A stretch of DNA of 64,000 nucleotides from Clostridiales bacterium (GTDB taxonomy: Bacteria; Bacillota; Clostridia; Saccharofermentanales; Saccharofermentanaceae), in contig JAGCVX010000038.1 in NCBI GenBank assembly GCA_017962145.1, positions 94,709-158,708 on the forward strand. The letters are read 5' to 3'. The notes beneath the pieces were generated by a model. The model ran no database searches. It was not told the DNA's origin and saw only the letters and a list, made by a program, of their open reading frames with translations. The position numbers were made by a program, and so were the translations under genes. Position 1 is the stretch's first letter. The number at the start of each line of letters is the position of its first letter. Of the stretch, positions 44,450-54,458 are shown piece after piece.

Positions 44450-45897
44450 GCATGATGACTTTACAGGAGATCCTCGACGCAACCAAGGGACAGCTTGTGA
44501 ATTTTCCCGAGTCGATGAGTCCTTCTGAATATACGATCGAATCGGTCTCTACCGATACACGTACCATAAGCGAGGGAGATCTTTTCCTGGCGCTGATCGG
44601 TGAAAAGTTCGATGGTCATGCATACACGGTCCAGGCGGTGCAAGATGGTGCACGCGCGCTGGTCGTTTCGTCGCTCGAGCAGGTTCCGGAGCAGGTACCT
44701 TCGGTGCTCGTTTCCGACACCAAGATCGCACTGGAAAATATCGCTGCGTACTACCGTGAAAAGATCGGATGCAAGGTCGTTGCCGTAACGGGAAGTGTAG
44801 GTAAGACATCCACGCGTGAGATGATCGCCTGCGCGCTTTCTGCCGGAACGAAAGTCTATGCGACGAAGAATAATGAAAATAACGAGATCGGTCTTTCCAA
44901 GACCATCCTTGCCGCGCCGGCCGATACAAAGGTCATCGTCCTGGAGATGGGCATGCGCCTTCGCGGGGAGATCTCGGAACTGACCCATATCGCCAAGCCG
45001 GATGTCACGGTCATTACCAATATCGGCGTGGCGCATATCGAGCGTCTGGGCTCCCGCGATGAGATCCTGAACGCCAAGCTGGAGATCCTCGAAGGACTGA
45101 AAGAGGACGGACTTCTGATCATCCCTGCATCGGACGAGATGCTGAAGATCGCGCTTTCCGACGGACGCATCGGTCCGGACGTAAAGGTTGCATTTACTGC
45201 ATCGGAAAAAGACGAGATCCCTTCCCGTGCCTGCGGAAAAGCCGTTGCCGGCGATCCGTACTTTGCCGGCGGATGGATGCATTTTTCCGCGGATGCCGGA
45301 TTTGACACGATGCAGCAGATGGATCTGAAACTTTCCACGATCGGTCTTCATCATGTGGGAAATGCACTGGCGGGTATTCTTTGTGGTCTTTATCTCGGTA
45401 TCGCGCCGAATCTTCTTTGTGAAGGTGTCGCGTCGTTCTGCCAGGTCGGTCACCGAGAGCGCCTGGTCGAAGTGGAAGGCGTGCATTTTCTGGATGATTC
45501 CTATAACGCCGGTCCAGAGTCCATGATGTCTGCATATACCTCGATCCGCCGTCTGGCAGGATCCGGCCGTGCATTTGCGTGCGTTGCCGATATGCTGGAA
45601 CTGGGTGATGTTTCTTCTGAGATGCATTTTAATACCGGTGTGAAAGCGGCGCAGGAAAAACTGGATGGTGTCCTGGTCCTGGGCCGGTTTAAAGAAGATG
45701 TCAAAGCCGGTATCCGATCCGTCGATGCGGAGCTTCCGGTTATTTGCTGCGAGGACAAACCTCAGATGGTCGAAGAACTGAAAAAACTTGTAAAACCGGG
45801 CGATTTTGTCCTGCTTAAGGCTTCCCATTCCTTCATGATGTATACAATTTTAGAAGAGTATGCTTCAATATTCAAAGAAGGAGGAAGAGGTCAGTGA
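44446..45897 (+). CDS. murF: UDP-MurNAc-tripeptide-D-Ala-D-Ala ligase MurF
   Basis: 483 aa. Adds D-Ala-D-Ala to make the pentapeptide. Seen: SVSTDTRTISEGDLFLAL, the ATP site VTGSVGKTSTREM, KNNENNEIGLSKTIL and EMGMRLRGEI, DDSYNAGPESM. Starts within the murE stop and ends within the ftsW start (GTGA). Confidence 0.97.
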   Translation: MSMMTLQEILDATKGQLVNFPESMSPSEYTIESVSTDTRTISEGDLFLALIGEKFDGHAYTVQAVQDGARALVVSSLEQVPEQVPSVLVSDTKIALENIAAYYREKIGCKVVAVTGSVGKTSTREMIACALSAGTKVYATKNNENNEIGLSKTILAAPADTKVIVLEMGMRLRGEISELTHIAKPDVTVITNIGVAHIERLGSRDEILNAKLEILEGLKEDGLLIIPASDEMLKIALSDGRIGPDVKVAFTASEKDEIPSRACGKAVAGDPYFAGGWMHFSADAGFDTMQQMDLKLSTIGLHHVGNALAGILCGLYLGIAPNLLCEGVASFCQVGHRERLVEVEGVHFLDDSYNAGPESMMSAYTSIRRLAGSGRAFACVADMLELGDVSSEMHFNTGVKAAQEKLDGVLVLGRFKEDVKAGIRSVDAELPVICCEDKPQMVEELKKLVKPGDFVLLKASHSFMMYTILEEYASIFKEGGRGQ

Positions 45898-47204
45898 GCA
45901 GGAAGATGAAAGATGTCGTTTCCGAGAATATCGATTTCCGGGACGACGGCCGAATTAAATCCCTGGATGTGTACGCTCCCCAGAGAGTTCACTTCGGTAT
46001 CGTTATCATCGCGCTGGCCATGATGGCCTTCGGTATGGTCATGCTCTTTTCCGCGAGTATGCCGAATGCCTATACTTCCCAGGGAAATGCCATGTACTAC
46101 GTCGTGCACCAGGGACGATTCCTTCTCCTGGGCTTTGTCGTAGCCGCGGTCATTACCTTTCTTCCGATCAAAAAATTCGACAAATGGCCTTTCTTTGTGG
46201 CCATGTATGTGATGGCGGTCTTCCTTGCGATCCTGACCCGAGTCATGGGAAGCGTTATCAACGGTTCGCGTCGATGGATCATCATCGGCGGTGTATCGGT
46301 GCAGCCTTCCGAGTTCATCAAGGTCGCGATCGTATTCTTTATCGCAGGTTACCGTTCTTTCGTCCAGAGACTGAGAAAACAGGGAAAACTCCAGGTCAAT
46401 AAAGTACTTTCCCAGGAGACTTTTGACGCGCTGATCGATATCACGATCCCGGGCGGACTGGTTATGTTCTGTCTTCTGATCGTTGTGCTTCAGCCGCACA
46501 TGTCCTGCTTTTTGATCCTGACTGCGATCAGCGGGATCTGCTTTCTGTGCTGTGGCATCCCGCTTCGTTCCTGGATCCGCGGCGGTGCGATGCTCCTTGC
46601 GGTCTCGGTCGTGATCGGTGGTATCCTCTATCTTTCCATGGCGGAAAGCGAGAAGAAGAAACTGCAGAAGAACTTCACGCACGTTGTTACCCGTATCAAC
46701 ATCTTTACGACCATGAAGTCGGATGATGAAGAGGATCAGAAGGCCAACGAAGACGAGATGTACCAGAGTAATCAGTCCATCATTGCGATCGGCTCCGGCG
46801 GCATGCGCGGAGTAGGTTTCGGTAACACCCGACAGAAGTATATGTATCTGCCGGAAGCACATAACGACTATGTATATTCGATCATCTGCGAGGAACTCGG
46901 TTTCGTCGGAGGCGTAAGCGTCATACTGCTGTTTTGGATGTTTATGCTGACGGGATTCCTGGTATCCTGGCAGGCGGACAGTCTCTTTACGCGAATCCTG
47001 ACGGCAGGCTATACCAGCCTGATCACGCTGCAGGCGTTCCTGAATATCGGAGTTGCCATCGGCGCGATCCCGCCTACGGGAATCACACTTCCTTTCTTCA
47101 GTTTCGGTGGTACGGCCAACTTCTTCTTTATGATCGCCGTAGGCATGATCCTTTCGGTGTCCCGAAGCGGAAGAAAGAGAAAGACGATAAAATTGGTGGT
47201 ATAA
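45894..47204 (+). CDS. ftsW: SEDS glycosyltransferase FtsW
   Basis: 436 aa with about ten membrane segments. FtsW/RodA motifs: NGSRRWIIIGGVSVQPSEF, a QPHMSCFLIL segment, and GAIPPTGITLPFFSFGG near the end. Partner of the upstream penicillin-binding protein in septal wall synthesis. A charged extracellular loop (EEDQKANEDE) of about 40 residues is larger than usual. GTG start overlapping murF; an ATG four codons on is possible. It occupies the place after murF where mraY and murD would normally lie. Confidence 0.94.
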   Translation: MSRKMKDVVSENIDFRDDGRIKSLDVYAPQRVHFGIVIIALAMMAFGMVMLFSASMPNAYTSQGNAMYYVVHQGRFLLLGFVVAAVITFLPIKKFDKWPFFVAMYVMAVFLAILTRVMGSVINGSRRWIIIGGVSVQPSEFIKVAIVFFIAGYRSFVQRLRKQGKLQVNKVLSQETFDALIDITIPGGLVMFCLLIVVLQPHMSCFLILTAISGICFLCCGIPLRSWIRGGAMLLAVSVVIGGILYLSMAESEKKKLQKNFTHVVTRINIFTTMKSDDEEDQKANEDEMYQSNQSIIAIGSGGMRGVGFGNTRQKYMYLPEAHNDYVYSIICEELGFVGGVSVILLFWMFMLTGFLVSWQADSLFTRILTAGYTSLITLQAFLNIGVAIGAIPPTGITLPFFSFGGTANFFFMIAVGMILSVSRSGRKRKTIKLVV

Positions 47205-47207
47205 GGT

Positions 47208-48293
47208 ATGAAAATATTTCTGGCCGGTGGCGGCACCAGTGGACATATCCATCCTGCGGTTGCCATTGCCGATGAATTGAAAAAACAGGATCCGCAGACG
47301 GAGGTGCTTTTCTGCGGTACGGAAAAAGGTCTGGAAGCCCAGATCGTGCCTTCGATGGGGTATCCTTTCGAAGTGATCCGTGCGTCCCAGCTTCCCATGA
47401 AGCCGTCCCTCAAGACGATCCGTGCGGTACGTGAATTCCTGAAAGGAAGAAAGATGTGCCGTGCGCTCATCCGTCAGCATAAGCCGGATGTCGTCGTCGG
47501 AACCGGCGGATTTGTCTGCAGCCCCCTTATTGCGGCCGCGCACAAAGAAAAAGTGCCGATCCTTCTTCATGAGCAGAATGCATTTCCCGGACGCTCGAAC
47601 CGTCTGATGTCGCGCTATGCAAAGACTGTGTGCACCAGCTTTAAGGGCATGGAGCATTACTTCAACAAAAAAGCGAAGATCGTCTTTACGGGAAATCCGA
47701 TCCGAAGCGTATTTTCTACCGTGGACCGCGCGTCCTGCAGGCAGCAGATCGGCTTAAAGGATGACGATATCCTGATCCTGGCGATGGGCGGAAGCCTGGG
47801 TGCCCGAACCGTCAATGAATCCATCGTGGAACTTGCGAAAAAGTGCACGGACGAGCACGTCAAGATCATCTTAAGTGTAGGAAAACAGCGCTATAAGGAA
47901 GTCTCGGAAGAAGCCAAGAACTGGCCGAAATCCATCGAGGTCTTCGAATATATCTCCAATCCGGAAGTCTATCTGGCTGCCGCCGATCTTTTTATCGGCC
48001 GTGCCGGAGCCATCACCTGCGCTGAAGTGCAGGCGGTAGGTCTTCCGTCGATCCTGATCCCGTATCCGTATGCGGCACAGGATCACCAGACCTATAACGC
48101 GAAGACTTTCGTAGACGGAAACGCAGGTCTTCTGGTACCGGATTCGGAAGCGGTCGAAAAGCTTCCTTCGATGGCACTGGAACTGATCTACGACAAAGAG
48201 AAACTGGAAAACTATCGACGCAATGCACGTTCGCTGGCGATCTACGATGCGGCTACGCGAATCTGTGAAGAGGTAAAAGCGCTTGCACGATGA
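47208..48293 (+). CDS. murG: UDP-GlcNAc-lipid I transferase MurG
   Basis: 361 aa glycosyltransferase that makes lipid II. N-terminal GGGTSGHIHPAVAIA, C-terminal GRAGAITCAEVQAVG and LIPYPYAAQDHQ. Normal length. Overlaps the ftsQ start by 11 bases. Confidence 0.97.
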   Translation: MKIFLAGGGTSGHIHPAVAIADELKKQDPQTEVLFCGTEKGLEAQIVPSMGYPFEVIRASQLPMKPSLKTIRAVREFLKGRKMCRALIRQHKPDVVVGTGGFVCSPLIAAAHKEKVPILLHEQNAFPGRSNRLMSRYAKTVCTSFKGMEHYFNKKAKIVFTGNPIRSVFSTVDRASCRQQIGLKDDDILILAMGGSLGARTVNESIVELAKKCTDEHVKIILSVGKQRYKEVSEEAKNWPKSIEVFEYISNPEVYLAAADLFIGRAGAITCAEVQAVGLPSILIPYPYAAQDHQTYNAKTFVDGNAGLLVPDSEAVEKLPSMALELIYDKEKLENYRRNARSLAIYDAATRICEEVKALAR

Positions 48294-49362
48294 CAAGGAG
48301 AAAAAACCGAATAATCAGGAGCAGGGCGTCGACCTTTCCCGGATCCGGCGTGTCGAAGCTTCGTCCGGCGAGCCGAAGGAAAAAGAGGACGTAAAGCCGG
48401 AAAAAGAACCGGAGTCCAAAGAGGAGAAGAAGCCGGAAGGATCTGCTGCGCCGAAAAAGGGAAAACCTGAGCATGAGAAAAAAACGGATGCACCGCAGAT
48501 CAAAAGAGTGGTCCCGGAAGCTTCACAGGAAGAGGAACTGCCTTCGCTTCTTGCGTTTTTCAAAGGCATCTCGGTGAAGATGTGGATCTGGTTTGCATTC
48601 CTGGTCACGTTACTTGCCGCTACGCTCTTTTTCGTTGCATTTCCCGCATTCCGTGTACAGAGCATCACGATCAGCGGAAACAAGCATGTATCCCAGGAGA
48701 TGATCCTTGAACAGACAAAGATCTCCGAAGGCGATCATCTGCTTTCTCATATCGGCGGCGGAGCAAAAGATGTTGCCCATCTTCACTATGGTGCGCTCGA
48801 AAAGAAACTGATGAACTCGGATCCGTATATCAGCAAAGCAGAGATCTACCCGAAATACCCCGGGCAAGTTTACATTAAGATTACAGAAAGAAAAAAAGTA
48901 GCTTACGTGGCCATACCTGACGGATATGCCATTATTGCCGAGGACGGCGTGGTGCTTTCTCTGGAACAGGGCGACGTTCCGCAGGGCATCCCGGAGATCC
49001 GCGGATTGCCTATACGCTCGGCAAAAGTAGGCAAACCGCTCGATCTGACATCGGAAGAAGGATACGATATCTGTATCACGATCCTGGGTGCGATCCTCGG
49101 AGCCGACGCGACACAGCAGGAAGAAGGAGAAGACTTTGATTTTCTCGCGCACGTTGTCAGCGTCCGTTACTGTGATAATATGACAACCTTCATCGACCTC
49201 GATGTGCCGGGTTCGGTAACGAATATTTCCGTCAAGATCGGTTCCATGAGCACCATCTCGGATGACATGAACTGGCTGCGTTATGCCGTCACTTCGGGCT
49301 ATTTCGCGGATAAGTCCGGTACGGTCCTGGACATGACCGGAAAGCAGTATATCCTCCGCTGA
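48283..49362 (+). CDS. ftsQ: Cell division protein FtsQ/DivIB
   Basis: 359 aa. Long charged cytoplasmic N-terminus (residues 1-90, Lys/Glu/Pro-rich), one membrane segment (about 100-120), POTRA domain (FRVQSITISGNKHVSQEMIL), then an FtsQ/DivIB beta domain. Start is TTG at 48283: an in-frame TAA lies at 48274-48276 and no ATG or GTG is near, and AGAGG is 9 bases upstream. The N-terminal length recalls DivIB of Gram-positives. Ends 206 bases before ftsZ. Confidence 0.88.
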   Translation: MHDDKEKKPNNQEQGVDLSRIRRVEASSGEPKEKEDVKPEKEPESKEEKKPEGSAAPKKGKPEHEKKTDAPQIKRVVPEASQEEELPSLLAFFKGISVKMWIWFAFLVTLLAATLFFVAFPAFRVQSITISGNKHVSQEMILEQTKISEGDHLLSHIGGGAKDVAHLHYGALEKKLMNSDPYISKAEIYPKYPGQVYIKITERKKVAYVAIPDGYAIIAEDGVVLSLEQGDVPQGIPEIRGLPIRSAKVGKPLDLTSEEGYDICITILGAILGADATQQEEGEDFDFLAHVVSVRYCDNMTTFIDLDVPGSVTNISVKIGSMSTISDDMNWLRYAVTSGYFADKSGTVLDMTGKQYILR

Positions 49363-49462
49363 GGTGTCAACACAACATCTGGCGTCCGAAACATTTGAAA
49401 AACATGCCCGAAAAACTGCGGTAACGTGAATGTAACACGATTTTCAGCCCATAATTCCTCTA

Positions 49463-49491
49463 TTGCTTGACCACAATATTTAGTGTAGAAT
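49463..49491 (+). promoter_or_regulatory. Probable promoter of ftsZ
   Basis: TTGCTT (49463-49468), 17 bases, TAGAAT (49486-49491). It lies in the only sizeable gap of the cluster, 78 bases before the ftsZ ATG. ftsA is not found in this gap. Confidence 0.5.
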
Positions 49492-49568
49492 TGTAAAAGA
49501 TAGCTAAATAGGCTCAATTTTAATGAATGATAATTATATTCTGAATGCTACACGGAGGATAGTTGGTT

Positions 49569-51083
49569 ATGTCAGATTTTAAGCTTGGATATTCAATGGA
49601 CGACGAACCATTTGCAGCCATTAAGGTAATTGGTGTTGGCGGCGGCGGATGTAACGCTGTAGACCGCATGATCGAGAGCTCTGTACAGGGTATCGATTTT
49701 ATATCTATCAATACTGACCATCAGGCATTAGCCAGATCCAAAGCACAGATCTCCATCCAGATCGGTGAGAAGATCACCAGAGGTCTTGGATGCGGTGCTG
49801 ATCCGACGGTAGGCGAAAAGGCCGCGGAAGAAAGCAAAGATGAGATCGCTCAGGCGATCCGCGGAACAGATATGCTGTTCATCACTGCCGGTATGGGCGG
49901 TGGTACCGGTACAGGTGCTGCACCGGTAGTTGCTCAGATCGCTCGTGAACTGGGTATCCTCACAGTAGCCGTTGTAACCCGTCCGTTCCGTTTCGAAGGT
50001 CCGCGTCGTGCGATGAACGCTGAGCGTGGTATCCGCGAGATCGAAAAGTACGTTGACTCCCTTATCGTTGTAGCAAATGATAAACTCCTTGATATTACTG
50101 ATGAAGACACATCTATCGATGATGCATTTAACATGGCCGATCAGGTCCTCAAGTTTGGTGTTGCCGGTATCTCCGATCTCGTTGCTATCCCGGGTCTCAT
50201 CAACCTCGACCTCGCAGACGTTCGTCGTATCATGACAAACGCAGGTATCTGCCATATGGGTATCGGTCGTGCTTCCGGTGAGGGCAGAGCCTCTGCCGCT
50301 GTTAAGCAGGCCATCAACAGCCCGCTCCTCGATACAACCATCGAAGGCGCACGCGGCGTAATCATCAACTTCACAGGTTCCAGAAACATGAAGCTCCACG
50401 AGATCGATGTTGCTGCTTCTGTTGTACGTGACGCTGTTGCCGGCGACGCAGACATCATCGTTGGTGCTGTAACTGACCCGACACTCGAAGATGAGATCAT
50501 GATCACGGTTATCGCTTCCGGATTTGATAACACAGAGAACGCTTCTGCGGCTTTCCGTCCGGCAACCTCGATCATCTCCAAGCAGAATCCGACCATCATC
50601 GGCCAGAACGCTCCGAGCGCTTCTGTAAACCGTCCGGTAAACCCGGTTCCGACTTCTCCGTACGATAAGCCGTCCACACCGGCACCGGTTGCTGCTCCTG
50701 TTGCACCGAAGTCTGAAGTTCCTGAATTCCTCTTTGGTGATCCGGAACCGGCAGCACAGGCTAAGCAGGACGAGCCGCCGACGAGAGTATATTCTCCGAA
50801 GTCTTCCACACAGGCAGCTCCTGTAGCTCCTGTAACTCCTGTCGCACGTCCGACAAACACATACAGCAATCCTGCAGCAGCTCCTGCTCCTGCACAGGCA
50901 CCGGCACCGGCTCCTGTACAGAAGGGCGGAAGACCTCAGCCGAACGTAGTTCCGACAGCTGCACCGAGAGCTCAGCAGCCTGCACAGCCGGCCGCTCCGA
51001 AGACTGTAGAAATGCCTGCACCGAAAAACGATAAGAAGAAGATCCTCCCTTGGTTCCTCAGCAATGACAATCTGGACGAGTGA
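49569..51083 (+). CDS. ftsZ: Cell division protein FtsZ
   Basis: Tubulin-like GTPase that forms the division ring. 504 aa, against about 380 in Bacillus. GTP-binding: [16 protein letters not shown] at 19-34 and [12 protein letters not shown] near 108-119. After the globular domain (to about 320) comes a long Pro/Ala/Ser-rich linker of about 170 residues and a short conserved tail ([10 protein letters not shown]) that would bind FtsA/SepF. Start ATG at 49569 with GGAGG 10 bases ahead; a TTG two codons earlier is in frame but less likely. Confidence 0.98.
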   Translation: MSDFKLGYSMDDEPFAAIKVIGVGGGGCNAVDRMIESSVQGIDFISINTDHQALARSKAQISIQIGEKITRGLGCGADPTVGEKAAEESKDEIAQAIRGTDMLFITAGMGGGTGTGAAPVVAQIARELGILTVAVVTRPFRFEGPRRAMNAERGIREIEKYVDSLIVVANDKLLDITDEDTSIDDAFNMADQVLKFGVAGISDLVAIPGLINLDLADVRRIMTNAGICHMGIGRASGEGRASAAVKQAINSPLLDTTIEGARGVIINFTGSRNMKLHEIDVAASVVRDAVAGDADIIVGAVTDPTLEDEIMITVIASGFDNTENASAAFRPATSIISKQNPTIIGQNAPSASVNRPVNPVPTSPYDKPSTPAPVAAPVAPKSEVPEFLFGDPEPAAQAKQDEPPTRVYSPKSSTQAAPVAPVTPVARPTNTYSNPAAAPAPAQAPAPAPVQKGGRPQPNVVPTAAPRAQQPAQPAAPKTVEMPAPKNDKKKILPWFLSNDNLDE

Positions 51084-51089
51084 TCGAGT

Positions 51090-51539
51090 ATGAAGTGCCC
51101 TTTCTGCGGACATCTTGAAGATAAAGTAATTGATTCGCGGCCTGCGGAGGATGGTTCGTCCATCCGCCGCAGGCGTGAATGTTTATCGTGTGCTTCACGA
51201 TTTACCACCTACGAGAAGGTAGAGATCCTGCCTCTTCTGGTGGTCAAGAAGGACGGTACACGAGAGGCATATAGCCAGGAAAAACTCATGGGCGGTCTTC
51301 TGAAAGCCTGTGAGAAACGTCCCGTATCGAGTGAACAGCTCACCTCGATCGTGACATATGTTGAGAATCAGATCCAGAACACGGCGAAGCGTGAGATCTC
51401 CACCAACGATATCGGTGAGATGGTCATGCAGCAGCTCAAGGGGATCGACGAAGTTGCCTATGTACGATTTGCTTCGGTCTACCGCCAGTTCAAGGATGTG
51501 AACTCGTTTATGGAAGAATTGAAGGAAATGTTGAAATAA
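51090..51539 (+). CDS. nrdR: Transcriptional repressor NrdR
   Basis: 149 aa. N-terminal zinc ribbon ([15 protein letters not shown]), then an ATP-cone domain ([16 protein letters not shown]). Represses ribonucleotide reductase genes when dATP is bound. It follows ftsZ by 7 bases with only a weak ribosome site (GATCGAG), so translation may be coupled to ftsZ. Confidence 0.96.
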   Translation: MKCPFCGHLEDKVIDSRPAEDGSSIRRRRECLSCASRFTTYEKVEILPLLVVKKDGTREAYSQEKLMGGLLKACEKRPVSSEQLTSIVTYVENQIQNTAKREISTNDIGEMVMQQLKGIDEVAYVRFASVYRQFKDVNSFMEELKEMLK

Positions 51540-51563
51540 TAAGGGGAACAAGGGGGTTGTTGG

Positions 51564-52286
51564 ATGAAAAAGGTATTAGTTGTAGATGATGATCCGAATA
51601 TTGTTGAAGTACTGCGTTTGTATTTTGACAAAGATGGTTATGCCGTTATCAGTTGCCTTTCCGGCGACCGTGCTCTGGAGACTTTCCAGACATCCCAGCC
51701 GGATCTGGTCGTTTTGGATCTTATGCTTCCGGGAAAAGACGGATACGACATCTGCCGTGAGATCAGAAAGACATCGGATGTGCCGATCATTATGCTGACG
51801 GCTCGTTCCGATACCTTGGATAAGGTCGTCGGTCTCGAACTTGGTGCGGATGACTATGTTCCGAAGCCGTTTGAACCGAAGGAGCTTCTGGCCCGTGTTA
51901 AGGCTGTGCTTCGTCGTACAGAAAAGCGTGATGCGGCTCCGGCAGAACAGGCTGAAACAAAAGAGAATAATGAAGTTATTTCCTATGACGGATTTACGGT
52001 TGATACCGCTCGTTATGTGGTAACAGTAGACGGCAAGGAAATCGATATTCCGCCGAAGGAGCTCGAGCTTCTTTTCTTCCTGGCATCTCATCCGAACCGT
52101 GTTTTCACGAGAGAGCAGCTGCTTGAGAATGTATGGGGCTACGATTTCTACGGAGAGTCCAGAACTGTTGACGTACATGTTAAGCGTATCCGTGAAAAGC
52201 TTGAAAAGCCGGATGTAAAGACAAACTGGCAGATCAAGACGGTCTGGGGCGTAGGTTACAAATTCGAAACGACCGATAAGACCTGA
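51564..52286 (+). CDS. OmpR/PhoB family response regulator
   Basis: 240 aa. Receiver domain with phosphoacceptor Asp52 (VLDLMLPG), DDD near the start and Lys in VPKPFEP; C-terminal winged-helix DNA-binding domain (LELLFFLASHPNRVFTREQL, DVHVKRIREKLE). RBS AAGGGGG. Paired with the kinase downstream, 20 bases later. Resembles PhoP/WalR type regulators; the regulon is not known. Confidence 0.95.
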   Translation: MKKVLVVDDDPNIVEVLRLYFDKDGYAVISCLSGDRALETFQTSQPDLVVLDLMLPGKDGYDICREIRKTSDVPIIMLTARSDTLDKVVGLELGADDYVPKPFEPKELLARVKAVLRRTEKRDAAPAEQAETKENNEVISYDGFTVDTARYVVTVDGKEIDIPPKELELLFFLASHPNRVFTREQLLENVWGYDFYGESRTVDVHVKRIREKLEKPDVKTNWQIKTVWGVGYKFETTDKT

Positions 52287-52306
52287 TATTTCCTTGCGGG
52301 TGGACT

Positions 52307-53821
52307 ATGAAGGAGCAAGCGGGAAAGAAACAGTCAGTACTGTTCCGAACGACTATTTATCTGGCCGTAGGAACGATGCTTGTGTTTTTTGTGCTCATCA
52401 TGATCTACTTCCGCCAGACAACGCAGTCCCTGGTTTCGCAGAATAAGGCCCATCTTGAAATGCAGGCGGAATCCGTTGCGATCTCGCTGAATTCCATGAT
52501 GGATGATGCGTCCATTTCCGAAACGGCGACACAGGCTTTTATCAATTCTTTTGCGCGAACCGAAGAATGTTCCATCTGGATGATGAGAAGTGACGGACGG
52601 ATCCTCTATGCGACTTCCGTTCCTGACTTTCTTTATGACGATGTCCTGAAAGCCGATACATATGTATATCTTCGAAGCTCTCGCGTCAGCAGAGTCATGA
52701 ACAATCTCCACAAGAGTGTTTCTTCGGATGCGACGGACGGTATCTTCGCCAACTCCAGACGTGTGTCGATCATGGTAGCCGTTCCGACTTCGAGAGCGGA
52801 TACCTATATCCTTTTGCTGAAAACGGTAGACGTGGAAAATGAAGCATTCCTCAGCCTTTCGAACGGCTTGATGCTTCCGATCCTGGTCTCCTTTTCCATG
52901 GCGCTTCTGTTCTTCCTGCTCATGGCAAGATCCCTGATCAAACCGCTGCGTGCGCTTTCCGATGCTGCGGTAAAGGTTACAAAGGGAGATCTGACTGCGC
53001 GTATCGATATTCCAGAACTTCGAAAAGAATCCGCTTTGAAGTACATGTTGACGGATGAGATCACCAACATGGTTTCCACGGTAAATGATATGATCGAGCG
53101 TCTGGAACGTCAGGAGGCGGACCGTAAGGTTTTCATCTCGAGTATCGCGCACGATCTTCGTACTCCGCTTACATCCATCAAGGGATTTTTGACGGCGATC
53201 TCGGACGGTACGATCCCGCCGGAAAGCTATCCGAAGTATATGGATATCATCCAGGCGCAGGTAAACCGTATCCAGAAACTGATCACATCGATGACCGAAG
53301 CTTCGTCTTTGAGCCAGGTCGATCCGGATAAGATGGAAGACTTTGACATCAACGAGATGATCCACGACGCGGTCCAGAACTGTGAAAATCTTCTGGGCGA
53401 TAAGAATATCAGCGTCAATGTCGAAATGGGCACCAACGGCGACGGCGAGATGCTCGTTCATGGCGAATCCCAGCTTCTTTATCGTGTCTTTTATAACCTT
53501 CTGACGAATGCCGTCAAGTTTACTCCGAGAGACGGTATCATCGGTATTTCAACGTATGCAAAAGAGAATGAAGGAAAAGTCTACGTAGTTGTTGAGGACT
53601 CCGGTTCCGGTATTCCGGAAGATAAACTCGAGCGTGTATTTGAAAGCTTCTATAAGGTCGATCCGTCCCGTACGGAAAGCGGATTCGGTCTGGGCCTTTA
53701 TATCTGCCGTGAGATCATCGCCGCACATGGCGAGAAGATCTGGGCCGAGAACAGTAAAGATCTCGGTGGCGCAAAGTTTATCTATACTCTGAAAGATCCC
53801 CACAGTGAGGGCAAAAAATGA
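52307..53821 (+). CDS. Sensor histidine kinase, partner of the response regulator
   Basis: 504 aa. Two membrane segments (about 15-35 and 188-206) enclose an extracellular sensor of about 150 residues; HAMP (RSLIKPLRALSDAA) follows; HisKA with His282 (SSIAHDLRTPLTSIKG); HATPase with N-box (LLTNAVKF), G1 (DSGSGIP) and G2 (GFGLGLYI). Sensed signal unknown. Overlaps nth by 4 bases (ATGA). Confidence 0.95.
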   Translation: MKEQAGKKQSVLFRTTIYLAVGTMLVFFVLIMIYFRQTTQSLVSQNKAHLEMQAESVAISLNSMMDDASISETATQAFINSFARTEECSIWMMRSDGRILYATSVPDFLYDDVLKADTYVYLRSSRVSRVMNNLHKSVSSDATDGIFANSRRVSIMVAVPTSRADTYILLLKTVDVENEAFLSLSNGLMLPILVSFSMALLFFLLMARSLIKPLRALSDAAVKVTKGDLTARIDIPELRKESALKYMLTDEITNMVSTVNDMIERLERQEADRKVFISSIAHDLRTPLTSIKGFLTAISDGTIPPESYPKYMDIIQAQVNRIQKLITSMTEASSLSQVDPDKMEDFDINEMIHDAVQNCENLLGDKNISVNVEMGTNGDGEMLVHGESQLLYRVFYNLLTNAVKFTPRDGIIGISTYAKENEGKVYVVVEDSGSGIPEDKLERVFESFYKVDPSRTESGFGLGLYICREIIAAHGEKIWAENSKDLGGAKFIYTLKDPHSEGKK

Positions 53822-54456
53822 AAATAAAAGCTCGTGTGGAAGAAATACTCCGTCGGCTTCATGAACTTTATCCGGACAGTGAATGTACACTTGATCTGGA
53901 TGAGGATGTATTTCATCTGGTCATCCGCGCCGTGCTTTCTGCGCAGTGTACCGATATCCGAGTCAATCAGGTTTCAAAAGTGCTTTTTGAAAAGTATCCG
54001 ACGTACCTGGATTTTCTGGAAGCAGGAGAAGAAAAGATCGCGGAGATCATCCGCCCTTGCGGATTCTGGAAAACAAAATCCCATTATCTTTATGAGACCG
54101 CAAGGATCTTGAAAGAAGAGTATAACGGACAGATGCCGCAGGATCAGGACAGCCTTGAGCGTTTCCCGGGTGTGGGAAGAAAAGTCGCGAATCTGATCGT
54201 TTCCGAGATGTACGGTGTTCCTGCAGTCGTTGTCGATACGCACTGCATGCGTGTATCCGGACGTCTGGGTCTGAGCTCGGGTAAAAATCCCGCAGTGATC
54301 GAAAAAGAACTGATGAAGATCTTACCTGATACGGAGTGGGCACCGTTTGGTCACCTGATGGTCGATCACGGCCGTGCTGTCTGTACGGCAAGATCTCCGA
54401 AGTGTGAGATCTGCACACTTTCCGATATCTGTCCTTCTTCCGGGAGAAAGGCGTGA
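53818..54456 (+). CDS. nth: Endonuclease III (DNA glycosylase/AP lyase)
   Basis: Removes oxidised pyrimidines in base excision repair. 212 aa. Helix-hairpin-helix FPGVGRKVAN with catalytic Lys122, then Asp140 in VDTHCMRVS; C-terminal [4Fe-4S] site with CX6CX2CX5C (CTARSPKCEICTLSDIC). Ends overlapping the recG start region. Confidence 0.97.
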   Translation: MKIKARVEEILRRLHELYPDSECTLDLDEDVFHLVIRAVLSAQCTDIRVNQVSKVLFEKYPTYLDFLEAGEEKIAEIIRPCGFWKTKSHYLYETARILKEEYNGQMPQDQDSLERFPGVGRKVANLIVSEMYGVPAVVVDTHCMRVSGRLGLSSGKNPAVIEKELMKILPDTEWAPFGHLMVDHGRAVCTARSPKCEICTLSDICPSSGRKA

Positions 54457-54458
54457 CT

